Shown: piece by piece, positions 29,788 through 38,597 of the stretch
Layout of the letters: each line of letters begins with the position of its first letter
Position numbering within the stretch: the stretch's first letter is position 1
NCBI RefSeq assembly: GCF_035917275.1
Contig: NZ_CP108508.1
Location: forward strand, 1,612,001 to 1,676,000
Length of the DNA: 64,000 nt
DNA from: Streptomyces sp. NBC_01237
GTDB taxonomy: Bacteria > Actinomycetota > Actinomycetes > Streptomycetales > Streptomycetaceae
Direction of reading: 5' to 3'
Position numbers and translations under genes: made by a program
Notes under the pieces: generated by a model
Told to the model about the DNA's origin: nothing
Seen by the model: the letters and a program-made list of their open reading frames with translations, nothing else
Databases searched by the model: none

Positions 29788-30949
29788 GCCTCCGGCCCCG
29801 CCACAGGACGACGGCCAGGCTCAGCAGGACGGCGCCGAGGCCGCCCGCCGCCGGGGCCAGCCAGTTCGCCGGGGCCTCGTCCCTGTCCGGCGGGGTGGGT
29901 CCCGGGCCGAAGTACTGCTTGCGGTAACCGGTCACGGCGGACTGGGCGCCGAGGTCGGCCGGGCGCATCCGGGACCCCGTCTCGATGGCCTCGGCCGGGT
30001 CGACGACGCCGTAGCCGCGGGAGTCGTCGCGGCCGTCGGCCGGGGCGTCGCGGGCGGTGTCCGCGAGGAGCTTCTTGATCTGGGCGGGGGTGAGGCCGGG
30101 GTGGGCGGCGCGGACCAGGGCGACGGCTCCGGAGACGAAGGCCGAGGCCGCGGAGGTGCCCCACTCGATGTAGTACTTGCGGTCGGGGTTGGCGACGACG
30201 ATGTCGACGCCGGGCGCGCTGACGGTGGCGTACCAGCGGCGGGTGGAGAACGAGGCGTGTGTGCCGTGCTTGTCCACGGCGGCGACCGCGATCACGCCGG
30301 GGTAGGCGGCGGGGTAGGAGACCCGGTCCCCCTTCTCTCCCCCGTTGCCCGCCGAGGCGATGACGGACACGCCCTTGGCCAGGGCGTACTGGATGGCGGC
30401 GTCCTCGCCCGGTTCGGGGTGGGCGGACTTGCTGTCGTCGCCGAGCGAGAGGTTGATGACGTCGGCGCCGTGGTCGGTGGCCCAGCGGATGCCGTCGGCG
30501 AGCGCGGTGCCGCGGGACTTGCGGGCCTTGGCGCGGGAGGGGTCGTTGGACTCCAGGATCACCCGGACCGGGAGGATCCTGGCCTCGGGAGCGATGCCGA
30601 GGATGCCGTCGCCCCGTCCCGTGCCGCTGCCGCGGCCGGCGATGATCCCGGCCATCGCGGTGCCGTGCAGGGCCCAGGCCGCATCGCCCCGCCCGGCGCC
30701 GAAGCCGATGAGGTCCTTGCCGGGGAGCACTCCGCCGGCCAGGTCGGGGTGGGTGTCGTCGACCCCGGTGTCGAGGACGGCGACGATGATGCCCTTGCCC
30801 TTGGTGGTCTGCCAGGCCCGGTCGGTGTGCAGGGCCCCCAGGCCCCACTGCTGGTCCCGGATGGCGTCCGCGTGGGCGGGGGCGGCGGCGGTGAGGGCGA
30901 GGACGGCGGCGGCGCAGACCGCGGCGAGGGCACGGTGTCCGCGGCTCAT
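29771..30949 (-). CDS. mycosin-like subtilase (type VII secretion-associated serine protease)
   Basis: 392 aa from ATG 30949. The Sec signal peptide (residues 1-27) ends at AHADA. The subtilisin triad is visible: Asp in VAVLDTGVDDTHPDL (about residue 60), His in ALHGTAMAGIIAG (about 95) and Ser in GTSAASAFVSGA (about 268). A C-terminal membrane anchor (about residues 362-382) is followed by RGRRLTGRR, as in MycP proteases, so the catalytic domain faces outwards. No EccB/C/D/E genes are nearby. Its ATG overlaps the stop of the Pro-rich membrane gene (ATGA), implying joint expression. Confidence 0.9.
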   Translation of the reverse strand: MSRGHRALAAVCAAAVLALTAAAPAHADAIRDQQWGLGALHTDRAWQTTKGKGIIVAVLDTGVDDTHPDLAGGVLPGKDLIGFGAGRGDAAWALHGTAMAGIIAGRGSGTGRGDGILGIAPEARILPVRVILESNDPSRAKARKSRGTALADGIRWATDHGADVINLSLGDDSKSAHPEPGEDAAIQYALAKGVSVIASAGNGGEKGDRVSYPAAYPGVIAVAAVDKHGTHASFSTRRWYATVSAPGVDIVVANPDRKYYIEWGTSAASAFVSGAVALVRAAHPGLTPAQIKKLLADTARDAPADGRDDSRGYGVVDPAEAIETGSRMRPADLGAQSAVTGYRKQYFGPGPTPPDRDEAPANWLAPAAGGLGAVLLSLAVVLWRGRRLTGRR

Positions 30950-32454
30950 TCCGGCTTCTCCGTGAGGTCGGTGACGGTCCTGCGCAGGCCGCGCTCCACC
31001 CGGTCGGCCATGCCCTCGGCCTCGTGGCCGAGCCCGGCCTGGGCGGCGGGCGTCGTCGCACCGGCGGCCATGGCCGCGGCGGCGGGCTGCGGGTCGGCGA
31101 CGGTACGCCCGTCGGCGAAGCCGGAGACGGCGAACACGACGACCGGGACCTCGGTGAGTACATGGACCGTCCAGCTGGCGCGCTGCGCGTCGCCGAACGT
31201 CGCGGCGACCGTCCCTTCGACGGCGTACGTGCGCGGCATGAGGTCCTTGCGCGTGGCGAGGCGCTGCTCGGTGAAGCGGCTGCTGAGCGCGCGCATGCCC
31301 TCCTCGGCCGCCTCGGTGAAGATCATTCCGACGGTGGTGACGCTGCTCCGTGTCGCGTCGGTGTAGGTGGCCCGCACCATGCGTTCGCAGCCGACCGGGC
31401 GGAGTGTTCGAAGGAGCAGCGGGTCGAGGCCCTTGGCGCAGCCGCTGTCGGCGGCGACCGCGACCCGCGTCCATACCCGGCCCGCGGCGCCGGGTCCCGC
31501 GCCGTCGCCCTTGAGGGTGCGCGGGAAGAGGGTGTCGACGGGGACGCTGTGCCAGAGGGTCCGGCCCGTGGTGTAGGTGCTGCGGGTGCCGGGTTCGGCC
31601 GAGGAGTCGCCGGTGAGCCAGGTGCCGGTGACCGCGCCGCCGATCAGCCCGAGACCGAGGACGACGCAGGCGGCGGCCGCCGCGGTCCGGCCCCGGTGCC
31701 GCGGCCGGACCGGGCGCAGCCGGGTGGTGGTCTCCACGGGCGTCTCGGGGAAGCCGTAGCGGTGCGGGACCGGGTAGGGGCCGGGGTACGCGCCCGGGGG
31801 CGCGGGCTGCGGTCCGGGGCGGGGCGCCGTACCGGGGAGGGGCGTGAGGTCCACCGCGCCGACGGGTCTGCGCCGGGTCGCGGGAGGCGGCGGCACGGCG
31901 GGGGGTGCGTTCGGCGCGGGCGGCGGGGACTGCACGACCGGCGGGTACTGCGGCGACTGCGTGGACGACGGAAGCGGCGGGGTCTGCGGGCCGGTGGTCC
32001 CGGGGGCGGACGGCGGCACGGGGCGCAGCCGGGCGGTCGTCTCGGCGGGAGTGTGTCCGGCGGGCGGGTTCACGGCGGGGGTGGCAGGGCGCGGGGGCGC
32101 GGCGGGGGCCCGGCGGGTGGGCGCGGGGGGCGCGACGGGCGCGGGAGGGGCCTGGCGCGCGGGTGCGACGGGGGCCGCCGGTGCGGGAGGGGCCTGGTGG
32201 TTCGGTGCGCCGGGCGGGGGCTGCGGGGCCGGTGCGCCGGTCGGCCGCTGCTGCGGGGCCGGTGCGCGCGTCGGCTGTGTCTGCGGCTGCGGGGCCGGTG
32301 TGCGCGTCGGCTGTGTCTGCGGCTGCCGCTGCGGTCTGTGCGGGGCCTTCGTCGCGGGGGGCGTGGGAGGCACGGCGGGCGGCGGTCCCGCGGGGTGGGG
32401 CGGCGGGGTGGTCGGGCGGGGCGGCACGGGAGCGCGTTGCGCTTCGGTACTCAT
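30946..32454 (-). CDS. proline-rich single-pass membrane protein
   Basis: 502 aa from ATG 32454. Residues 1-270 are a cytoplasmic Pro/Ala/Gln tract with internal repeats such as QTQPTRTPAPQPQTQPTRAP. One membrane helix follows (TAAAAACVVLGLGLIGGAVTG, about residues 280-300), then an extracytoplasmic domain of about 200 residues with two cysteines (SGCAKGLDP and PVGCERM) that may form a disulfide. I do not recognise the outer domain. Translational coupling to the mycosin suggests it is a partner or substrate of that protease. Confidence 0.8.
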   Translation of the reverse strand: MSTEAQRAPVPPRPTTPPPHPAGPPPAVPPTPPATKAPHRPQRQPQTQPTRTPAPQPQTQPTRAPAPQQRPTGAPAPQPPPGAPNHQAPPAPAAPVAPARQAPPAPVAPPAPTRRAPAAPPRPATPAVNPPAGHTPAETTARLRPVPPSAPGTTGPQTPPLPSSTQSPQYPPVVQSPPPAPNAPPAVPPPPATRRRPVGAVDLTPLPGTAPRPGPQPAPPGAYPGPYPVPHRYGFPETPVETTTRLRPVRPRHRGRTAAAAACVVLGLGLIGGAVTGTWLTGDSSAEPGTRSTYTTGRTLWHSVPVDTLFPRTLKGDGAGPGAAGRVWTRVAVAADSGCAKGLDPLLLRTLRPVGCERMVRATYTDATRSSVTTVGMIFTEAAEEGMRALSSRFTEQRLATRKDLMPRTYAVEGTVAATFGDAQRASWTVHVLTEVPVVVFAVSGFADGRTVADPQPAAAAMAAGATTPAAQAGLGHEAEGMADRVERGLRRTVTDLTEKPE

Positions 32455-32642
32455 CCGGCCCGCCCCCTGGTTCACGTCCTCGTACCGCCCGCGGATCAGC
32501 GTCACAGGCAGGCCCGTTGGTCCTCGCGTGCCCTTTACTCTACGGGCTGGGGGGCCGCCGAGGGGAACGGGCCGCCGCGGCCGGGGGATCTGCCCCGATC
32601 GTCCCCCTACCCAGCGGTACGGGTGTCTGGCAAGCTGCGGCC

Positions 32643-33845
32643 ATGACTGCCCGCGCCGCTGACCGGACCCGTTACAACCGGGCCACCGCCCATCTCGACG
32701 CCCCGATCGCCGTGGTCGATCTGGAGGCCTTCGACGCCAACGCCGACGATCTCGTCGGCCGGGCCGCGGGGAAACCGATCCGGGTGGCGAGCAAGTCGGT
32801 GCGCTGCCGGACCCTGCTGGAACGGGTGCTCGCGCGTCCCGGGTTCGCCGGGATCATGTCGTTCACGATGGCGGAGTCGCTGTGGCTGGCGCGCGCCGGT
32901 TTCGAGGACGTGCTGCTGGCCTACCCGTCGGCCGACCGCGCCGCGTTCGCCGAGCTGGCCGCCGACCCGAAGCTGGCCGCCGCGGTGACGGTGATGGTCG
33001 ACGACTTGGCGCAGTTGGAGCTGATCGACGCGGCGCGGGCCGGTGGGAGTGAGGAGATCCGGGTCTGCCTGGAGCTGGACACCTCGCTGCGGCTGCTGGG
33101 CGGCCGGGTCAGGATCGGAGCGCTGCGTTCCCCGCTGCGCTCCCCCGTCCAGCTGGCGGAGCTGGCCCGCTCGGTGGCCCGCAGGCCGGGATTCCGGCTG
33201 GTGGGCCTGATGGCGTACGAGGGTCATGTCGCCGGGGTCGGCGACTCGATCGCGGGACGCCCGCTGCGCTCCCGGGCGGTCCGGCTGATGCAGTCCGCGG
33301 CCCGCAAGGAGCTGGCGACACGCCGGGCCGAGGTGGTGCGGGCGGTACGGGCGGTGGTGCCGGACCTGGAATTCGTGAACGGCGGCGGTACGGGCAGCGT
33401 CCAGCACACCGCGGCCGAGCACGCGGTGACGGAGATCGCGGCCGGGTCGGGGCTGTACGTTCCGCGGCTGTTCGACAACTACACGTCGTTCACCGGCCGT
33501 CCGGCGGCGCTGTTCGCGCAGCCCGTGGTGCGCAGGCCCGGGGTGGGCGTGGTGACGGTGCTGGGCGGCGGCTATCCGGCGTCCGGAGCGGCCGGTGCGG
33601 ACCGGCTGCCCGTGCCGTATCTGCCGGAGGGACTGCGCTACGACCCTCAGGAGGGCGCGGGCGAGGTGCAGACTCCGCTGCTGGGCGCCCCGGCGGACGA
33701 TCTCCTGATCGGCGACAAGGTGTGGTTCCGGCACGCCAAGGCCGGTGAACTGTGCGAGCGGTTCGACGAGTTGCACCTGATCGAGGGCGACCGGATCACG
33801 GCGACGGTACCGACGTACCGGGGCGAGGGCCGCACCTTCCTCTGA
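32643..33845 (+). CDS. PLP-dependent amino acid deaminase/aldolase (alanine-racemase fold)
   Basis: 400 aa from ATG 32643. The alanine-racemase N-terminal barrel carries APIAVVDLEAFDANADDL (residues 20-37) and the PLP lysine in IRVASKSVRCRTLLERVL (about 46-63). The C-terminal part LLIGDKVWFRHAKAGELCERF resembles D-threonine aldolase/dehydratase proteins with a metal-binding His and Cys. The substrate is not predictable. It is divergent from the Pro-rich membrane gene. Confidence 0.85.
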   Translation: MTARAADRTRYNRATAHLDAPIAVVDLEAFDANADDLVGRAAGKPIRVASKSVRCRTLLERVLARPGFAGIMSFTMAESLWLARAGFEDVLLAYPSADRAAFAELAADPKLAAAVTVMVDDLAQLELIDAARAGGSEEIRVCLELDTSLRLLGGRVRIGALRSPLRSPVQLAELARSVARRPGFRLVGLMAYEGHVAGVGDSIAGRPLRSRAVRLMQSAARKELATRRAEVVRAVRAVVPDLEFVNGGGTGSVQHTAAEHAVTEIAAGSGLYVPRLFDNYTSFTGRPAALFAQPVVRRPGVGVVTVLGGGYPASGAAGADRLPVPYLPEGLRYDPQEGAGEVQTPLLGAPADDLLIGDKVWFRHAKAGELCERFDELHLIEGDRITATVPTYRGEGRTFL

Positions 33846-33880
33846 TCCGGCGGCCCCGGAGGGCTCCGGTGTGGCTCCGG

Positions 33881-33948
33881 GCGTTCGCGCGGGCACTGCC
33901 TTCGCGCGGGCACTGTCTTCACGCGGGCCGTGTCTTCACGCGGGCCGT
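33881..33948. repeat. 17-bp tandem repeat, four copies
   Basis: Four contiguous 17-mers: GCGTTCGCGCGGGCACT, GCCTTCGCGCGGGCACT and two identical GTCTTCACGCGGGCCGT. The array ends one base before the stop codon (33950-33952) of the DUF2510 gene on the opposite strand, so it may have altered that gene's 3' flank. Confidence 0.92.
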
Positions 33949-33949
33949 G

Positions 33950-34909
33950 TCAGGGAGCGACCGAGCTGCCCACCCCGCCGCTCGTCGCGCTGTCGCCCAC
34001 CGGACGGATGCCCCGGGTGATCGTGTCCATGAGGGAGAGCGGCAGCTCCCGGCGGCCCGCGTCGAAGGCGAACCTGACGAGGACCGGTGTCTCGCTGCCC
34101 ACCGCCGAGGGGAAGGCCAGTGACTGCACCACGCCGCCGGGGCCCTTCCCGGTGGTGACCTGCCAGCGCACCAGGTAGCCCGTCCGCCCGTCCACGCTCA
34201 CCGGCTCGGACTTCAGCACCTTGTGCGACACGATGCCGCCGTGGATGCGGTCGCCGACGATGTTCTCCTCGTACGCGTTGTCGGCGGCGGCTTCGATGTC
34301 CCGCTCGGCCAGCGCCTCGGGGGTGCCCGCGTCGGTACGGGCCGGGGTGTGGGTGGTGACCGTGCCGTGGTAGCAGAACGCGCCGGAGTCGCCGGGGCAG
34401 CTGTAGGAGGGGGCGGTGCGCATGGTGGGCACGTCCTCGACGGTGCTGCCGGGCTTCTCCCAGCCGGCGGGGACCGGAAGGGTGATCCCGTTGAGCTGAT
34501 CGGTGAGGAGGGCCGGGGAGCCGTCGGGGGCGGGACCGCTCGGGGAGGCGGTGGCCGGGGCCGTGGGGGACGCGGCCGTACCGCTGGGGTCCGCACTCGG
34601 CCGCGTACCGCCGTCGTCCCTGCCCAGCAGCACCGCACCGGTGACGGCGACGCCGACGACCACCAGTGCGGACAGCGCGACCGCCAGGACCCGGCCGCGG
34701 GACGTGCCGCCGCGGGGCATGCCGCTGCCGGTGCGCTGCTGGGGAAGCAGGGGCGGCCCGAACGACGGTGCCGTGTCCGGCTGTCGCGGTTCGGGGTGCC
34801 CGGCAGCGAGCGGGCGGGTGTGGACGGTCCAGGCCGTGCCGTCCCACCAGCGCTCGGTGCCGGGCGCACCCGTGTCCGGGTACCAGCCGGGCGGTGTCGC
34901 GAAGCTCAT
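33950..34909 (-). CDS. DUF2510 membrane protein
   Basis: 319 aa from ATG 34909. Residues 4-32 are a DUF2510 WW-like motif (PPGWYPDTGAPGTERWWDGT). A single helix (VLAVALSALVVVGVAVTGAVLL, about residues 74-95) is followed by a Ser/Thr/Pro/Ala linker and an outer domain with PSYSCPGDSGAFCYHG, whose two cysteines could pair. This architecture is common and uncharacterised in streptomycetes. It is convergent with the PLP enzyme gene. Confidence 0.82.
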   Translation of the reverse strand: MSFATPPGWYPDTGAPGTERWWDGTAWTVHTRPLAAGHPEPRQPDTAPSFGPPLLPQQRTGSGMPRGGTSRGRVLAVALSALVVVGVAVTGAVLLGRDDGGTRPSADPSGTAASPTAPATASPSGPAPDGSPALLTDQLNGITLPVPAGWEKPGSTVEDVPTMRTAPSYSCPGDSGAFCYHGTVTTHTPARTDAGTPEALAERDIEAAADNAYEENIVGDRIHGGIVSHKVLKSEPVSVDGRTGYLVRWQVTTGKGPGGVVQSLAFPSAVGSETPVLVRFAFDAGRRELPLSLMDTITRGIRPVGDSATSGGVGSSVAP

Positions 34910-34951
34910 GCCCCCACTCTAGGGTCCGGGCCGGGGGCCGCGGCGGGGCCG

Positions 34952-35740
34952 TCAGAGCGGGGTCACATAGGCCCCGGAGATGCCGCCGTCGACGAGGAAG
35001 TCGGTGGCGTTGACGAACGAGGAGTCGTCGCTCGCCAGGAAGGCGACGGCCGCCGCGATCTCGGTCGCCTCGGCGAACCGGCCGAGCGGGATGTGGACGA
35101 GCCTGCGGGCCGCGCGCTCCGGGTCCTTGGCGAACAGTTCGCGCAGCAGCGGGGTGTTGACCGGTCCCGGGCACAGGGCGTTGACCCGGATGCCCTCCCG
35201 GGCGAACTGCACACCGAGCTCGCGGGACATGGCGAGGACACCGCCCTTGGACGCGGTGTACGAGATCTGGGACGTCGCCGCCCCCATCCTGGCCACGAAG
35301 GACGCGGTGTTGATGATCGAGCCGCGGCCCTGGCGGCGCATGTAGGGCAGGGCGGCCTTGCAGCAGAGGTAGACGGAGGTGAGGTTGACGTCCTGGACGC
35401 GTTTCCACGCCTCCAGGCCGGTGGTGAGGATGGAGTCGTCGTCGGGCGGTGAGATGCCCGCGTTGTTGAACGCGATGTCGACGGACCCGTAGGTGTCGTA
35501 CGCGGCCTTGAAGAGCGCCTCGACCTGTCCGGGATCGGTGACATCGGCCTGGACGAAGGTGCCTGAGGCCTCCTCGGCGGCGGCCGAGCCCGCCGCCGTA
35601 TCGATGTCGGCGCAGACGACGTGGGCGCCCTCGGACGCCAGCCTGCGGGCGGTGGCCAGGCCGATGCCGCTGCCCGCTCCGGTGATCACGGCGGTGCGGC
35701 CGACCAGGCGGCGGCAGATGTTCTCGGTGTCGGTGGTCAT
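34952..35740 (-). CDS. short-chain dehydrogenase/reductase
   Basis: 262 aa from ATG 35740. Classical SDR motifs: TGAGSGIGLATARRL (residues 20-34), NNAG (about 92-95), catalytic Ser in INTASF and YTASK (about 160-164), and CPGPVNTPLL. It is the third gene of the leftward glnA4-aldehyde dehydrogenase-SDR unit, 6 bp after the preceding stop. In that context an alcohol-to-aldehyde oxidation of gamma-glutamylethanolamide is a reasonable guess. Confidence 0.88.
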   Translation of the reverse strand: MTTDTENICRRLVGRTAVITGAGSGIGLATARRLASEGAHVVCADIDTAAGSAAAEEASGTFVQADVTDPGQVEALFKAAYDTYGSVDIAFNNAGISPPDDDSILTTGLEAWKRVQDVNLTSVYLCCKAALPYMRRQGRGSIINTASFVARMGAATSQISYTASKGGVLAMSRELGVQFAREGIRVNALCPGPVNTPLLRELFAKDPERAARRLVHIPLGRFAEATEIAAAVAFLASDDSSFVNATDFLVDGGISGAYVTPL

Positions 35741-35746
35741 ACGGGT

Positions 35747-37183
35747 TCAGGCCTCCGTGCTGAGGAAGACGTTCTTGGTTTCGGTGAAGGCGGTGAGGGC
35801 GTCGGGGCCCAGTTCGCGGCCGAGCCCGGACTGTTTGTAGCCGCCGAACGGGGTCCAGTACCGGACGGCGGAGTGGGAGTTGACGGAGAGGTTCCCGGCC
35901 CGGACCGCCTGGGCGACGCGCAGGGCGCGGCCCACGTCGCGGGTCCAGAGGGAGCCCGCGAGACCGTAGTCGGTGGCGTTCGCGAGCCGGACGGCGTCGG
36001 CCTCGTCCTCGAAGGGAAGGACCACCGCCACCGGCCCGAAGACCTCCTCGGTGGCGACGGGCGCGTTGGGAGCGACATCGGTGAGGACGGTCGGCGGGAA
36101 CCAGAATCCGGGGCCCTCGGGGGCGCTGCCGCGCAGGGCCGCCGCGCCCTCGGGGACGTAGTCGCGGACCCGGCGCAGGTGGGCGCGGGAGATCAGCGGT
36201 CCCATCGCGGTCTTCTCGTCGGTGGGGTCCCCGACGACGACCGAGGCCAGTGCGGGGGCGAGCAGTTCCAGGAACCGGTCGTACGCGGACCGCTCGACGA
36301 GGATGCGGGTGCGGGCGCAGCAGTCCTGCCCCGCGTTGTCCAGGAAGGACATGGGGGCGGCGGCCGCGGCGGCCTCGATGTCGGCGTCGGCGAAGACGAT
36401 GTTGGGGCTCTTGCCGCCGAGTTCGAGGGTGAGCCGCTTCACACGGTCGGCGCACTGGGCCATGATCCGCTTGCCGACGCGGGTGGAGCCGGTGAAGACG
36501 ATCTTGGCGACGCCGGGGTGGGTGACCAGGGCGTTGCCCGTCACCTCGCCCGCTCCCGGCAGCACCTGGAAGAGGTCTTCGGGAAGACCCGCCTCCCGTC
36601 CGATCCGCGCCAGTCGCAGGGCGGTGAGCGGGGTGGTCTCGGCCGGTTTGAGGAGTACGGCGTTGCCCGCGGCGAGCGCGGGGGCGACGCCCCAGGCGGC
36701 GATCGGCATGGGGAAGTTCCACGGGGCGATCACCCCGATGACGCCGAGGGGTTCCAGGAGGGTGAAGTCGATTCCGCCGGGGACCGGGATCTGCCGGCCG
36801 CTGAGCCGTTCCACTCCCCCGGCGGCGAAGTCGAGCAGATCGCGCACATTGCCCGCCTCCCAGCGGGCGTTGCCGAGCGGGTGACCGGCCTCGGCCGTCT
36901 CCAGCCGGGCCAGGGACTCGATCTCGGCGTCGACCGCTGCCGCGAAGCGGCGCAGCAGACGGGCCCGGTCGGCCGGGGCCAGGGCGGCCCAGGTGCGCTG
37001 GGCCGACGCGGCGCGGGCCACGGCGGCGTCGACCTCGGCGGGGGTGGTGGCCGCGACGGTGGCGAGGTGTTCCTCGGTCGCCGGGTTGATCACGTCATGG
37101 GCGTCGGGGTGCACGGGCCGGTCCGCGCTCACGGGGTCGCTGACATCGGCGGGGTGGTGGTCGGCGGTCACAGGGTGCCTCAC
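35747..37183 (-). CDS. aldehyde dehydrogenase
   Basis: 478 aa from ATG 37183. Complete ALDH: GVIAPWNFPMP (about residues 147-157), FTGSTRVGKRIM (NAD fold), LELGGKSPNIV (catalytic Glu), NAGQDCCARTRILVE (catalytic Cys, here a Cys-Cys pair) and EEVFGPVAVV. It resembles the gamma-glutamyl-aminobutyraldehyde type. It overlaps the glnA4 stop by 4 nt and would oxidise the gamma-glutamyl aldehyde of the pathway. Confidence 0.93.
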   Translation of the reverse strand: MRHPVTADHHPADVSDPVSADRPVHPDAHDVINPATEEHLATVAATTPAEVDAAVARAASAQRTWAALAPADRARLLRRFAAAVDAEIESLARLETAEAGHPLGNARWEAGNVRDLLDFAAGGVERLSGRQIPVPGGIDFTLLEPLGVIGVIAPWNFPMPIAAWGVAPALAAGNAVLLKPAETTPLTALRLARIGREAGLPEDLFQVLPGAGEVTGNALVTHPGVAKIVFTGSTRVGKRIMAQCADRVKRLTLELGGKSPNIVFADADIEAAAAAAPMSFLDNAGQDCCARTRILVERSAYDRFLELLAPALASVVVGDPTDEKTAMGPLISRAHLRRVRDYVPEGAAALRGSAPEGPGFWFPPTVLTDVAPNAPVATEEVFGPVAVVLPFEDEADAVRLANATDYGLAGSLWTRDVGRALRVAQAVRAGNLSVNSHSAVRYWTPFGGYKQSGLGRELGPDALTAFTETKNVFLSTEA

Positions 37184-38541
37184 AGGCGTTCGAAGGAGCG
37201 GCGGAGCTCCCAGTCGGTCACCGCGGCGTCGAAGGCTTCGAGTTCGACGCGCGCCATGTTGCGGTAATGCCGCACGACCTCGTCACCGAAGGCCGCACGG
37301 GCCACCTCGCTCCGTTCCCAGAGGCCGGCGGCTTCCCGGAGGGTGGTGGGGACCTGCTCGTACCCGGCGGTGTAGGCGTTGCCCTCGCACGCCTCGGGGA
37401 GTTCCAGTTTCTCTTCGATGCCGTGGAGTCCGGCGGCGATGAGACCGGCGACCGCGAGGTGCGGGTTGACGTCGCCGCCCGGCAGCCGGTTCTCGAAGCG
37501 CATCGAACGGCCGTGGCCCACGACGCGCAGGGAACAGGTGCGGTTGTCGTGGCCCCAGGCGACCGCGGTCGGGGCGAAGGAGCCGGGCTGGAAGCGTTTG
37601 TAGGAGTTGATGTTCGGCGCGTGGAGAAGGGTGAAGTCGCGCAGGGCGGCGAGCTGTCCGGCGAGGAAGTGGCGCATCAGCGGGGACATGGCCCCGTCGT
37701 CGCCCGCCATGACGTTGCGGCCCTCGGCGTCCTGGAGCGAGAGGTGGATGTGGCAGGAGTTGCCCTCGCGCTCGTTGTACTTGGCCATGAAGGTGAGCGC
37801 GACACCTTCCTGCGCGGCGATCTCCTTGGAGCCCGTCTTGTAGACGGCGTGCTGGTCGCAGGTGACCAGGGCCTCGTCGTAGCGGAAGACGATCTCGTGC
37901 TGGCCGGGGTTGCACTCGCCCTTGGCCGACTCCACGGTGAGTCCGGCGGCGGCCATCTCGTTGCGGATGCGGCGCAGCAGGGGTTCGACGCGTCCGGTGC
38001 CGAGGACCGAATAGTCGATGTTGTACTGGTTGACCGGTGTCAGATCGCGGTAGTTGCGGTCCCAGGCCTGCTCGTAGGTGTCCTTGAAGACGATGAATTC
38101 GAGTTCGGTGCCGACATGGGCGGTGAGGCCGAGTGCGGCGAGCCGCTCCAGTTGGCGGCGCAGGATCTGACGGGGTGCGGCGACGACGGGCGATCCGTCC
38201 TCCCAGGCGAGGTCGGCGATGACCATGGCCGTCGCCTCGTTCCACGGCACCCGGCGCAGGGTGCTGAGGTCGGGGCGCATGGCGAAGTCGCCGTATCCGC
38301 GGTCCCAGGAGGACATCTCGAATCCGTCGACGGTGTTCATGTCGGTGTCCACGGCGAGCAGGTAGTTGCAGCCCTCGGTGCCGTGTTCCATGACCTCGTC
38401 GAGGAAGAACCCGGCGGCGAAGCGCTTGCCCTGCAGCCTTCCCTGCATGTCGGGGAAGGCGAGGACGACGGTGTCGATCTCGCCGCTCGCGACGAGGACG
38501 CGTAGTTCGTCGGTACCGAGCGGGGGTGTTCGCTCTGCCAC
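37180..38541 (-). CDS. glnA4: glutamine-synthetase-like gamma-glutamyl-amine ligase (GlnA4 type)
   Basis: ATP-dependent ligation of glutamate to an amine. It is 453 aa from GTG 38541, which has GGAGGAG 6 nt upstream; ATG 38556 lies within that ribosome site. The GS fold is intact: FPDMQGRLQGKR (residues 29-40), GTELEFIVF, AKGECNPGQHEI, NSCHIHLSL, NRTCSLRVVGHG and RFENRLPGGDVNPHLA. The S. coelicolor counterpart next to ALDH, SDR and a GATase is, as I recall, GlnA4 (SCO1613), a gamma-glutamylethanolamide synthetase. True GS residues for ammonia may be lost, but I did not verify each one. Confidence 0.85.
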   Translation of the reverse strand: MAERTPPLGTDELRVLVASGEIDTVVLAFPDMQGRLQGKRFAAGFFLDEVMEHGTEGCNYLLAVDTDMNTVDGFEMSSWDRGYGDFAMRPDLSTLRRVPWNEATAMVIADLAWEDGSPVVAAPRQILRRQLERLAALGLTAHVGTELEFIVFKDTYEQAWDRNYRDLTPVNQYNIDYSVLGTGRVEPLLRRIRNEMAAAGLTVESAKGECNPGQHEIVFRYDEALVTCDQHAVYKTGSKEIAAQEGVALTFMAKYNEREGNSCHIHLSLQDAEGRNVMAGDDGAMSPLMRHFLAGQLAALRDFTLLHAPNINSYKRFQPGSFAPTAVAWGHDNRTCSLRVVGHGRSMRFENRLPGGDVNPHLAVAGLIAAGLHGIEEKLELPEACEGNAYTAGYEQVPTTLREAAGLWERSEVARAAFGDEVVRHYRNMARVELEAFDAAVTDWELRRSFERL

Positions 38542-38566
38542 GGGATACTCCTCCATCGGCCGGCCG

Positions 38567-38596
38567 GGAGCCTTAAGGTATGGGATGGAACCATTG
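38567..38596. promoter_or_regulatory. operator A between glnA4 and the FadR-like gene
   Basis: Contains AAGGTATGGGATGGAACCATT, abbreviated as GGT (38577-38579), 10 bp, ACC (38590-38592). The full 30 bp match operator B at 39391 at 25 positions. TAAGGT (38574-38579) reads as a -10 hexamer for the rightward regulator gene, so a bound protein would block initiation. Confidence 0.7.
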
Positions 38597-38597
38597 A

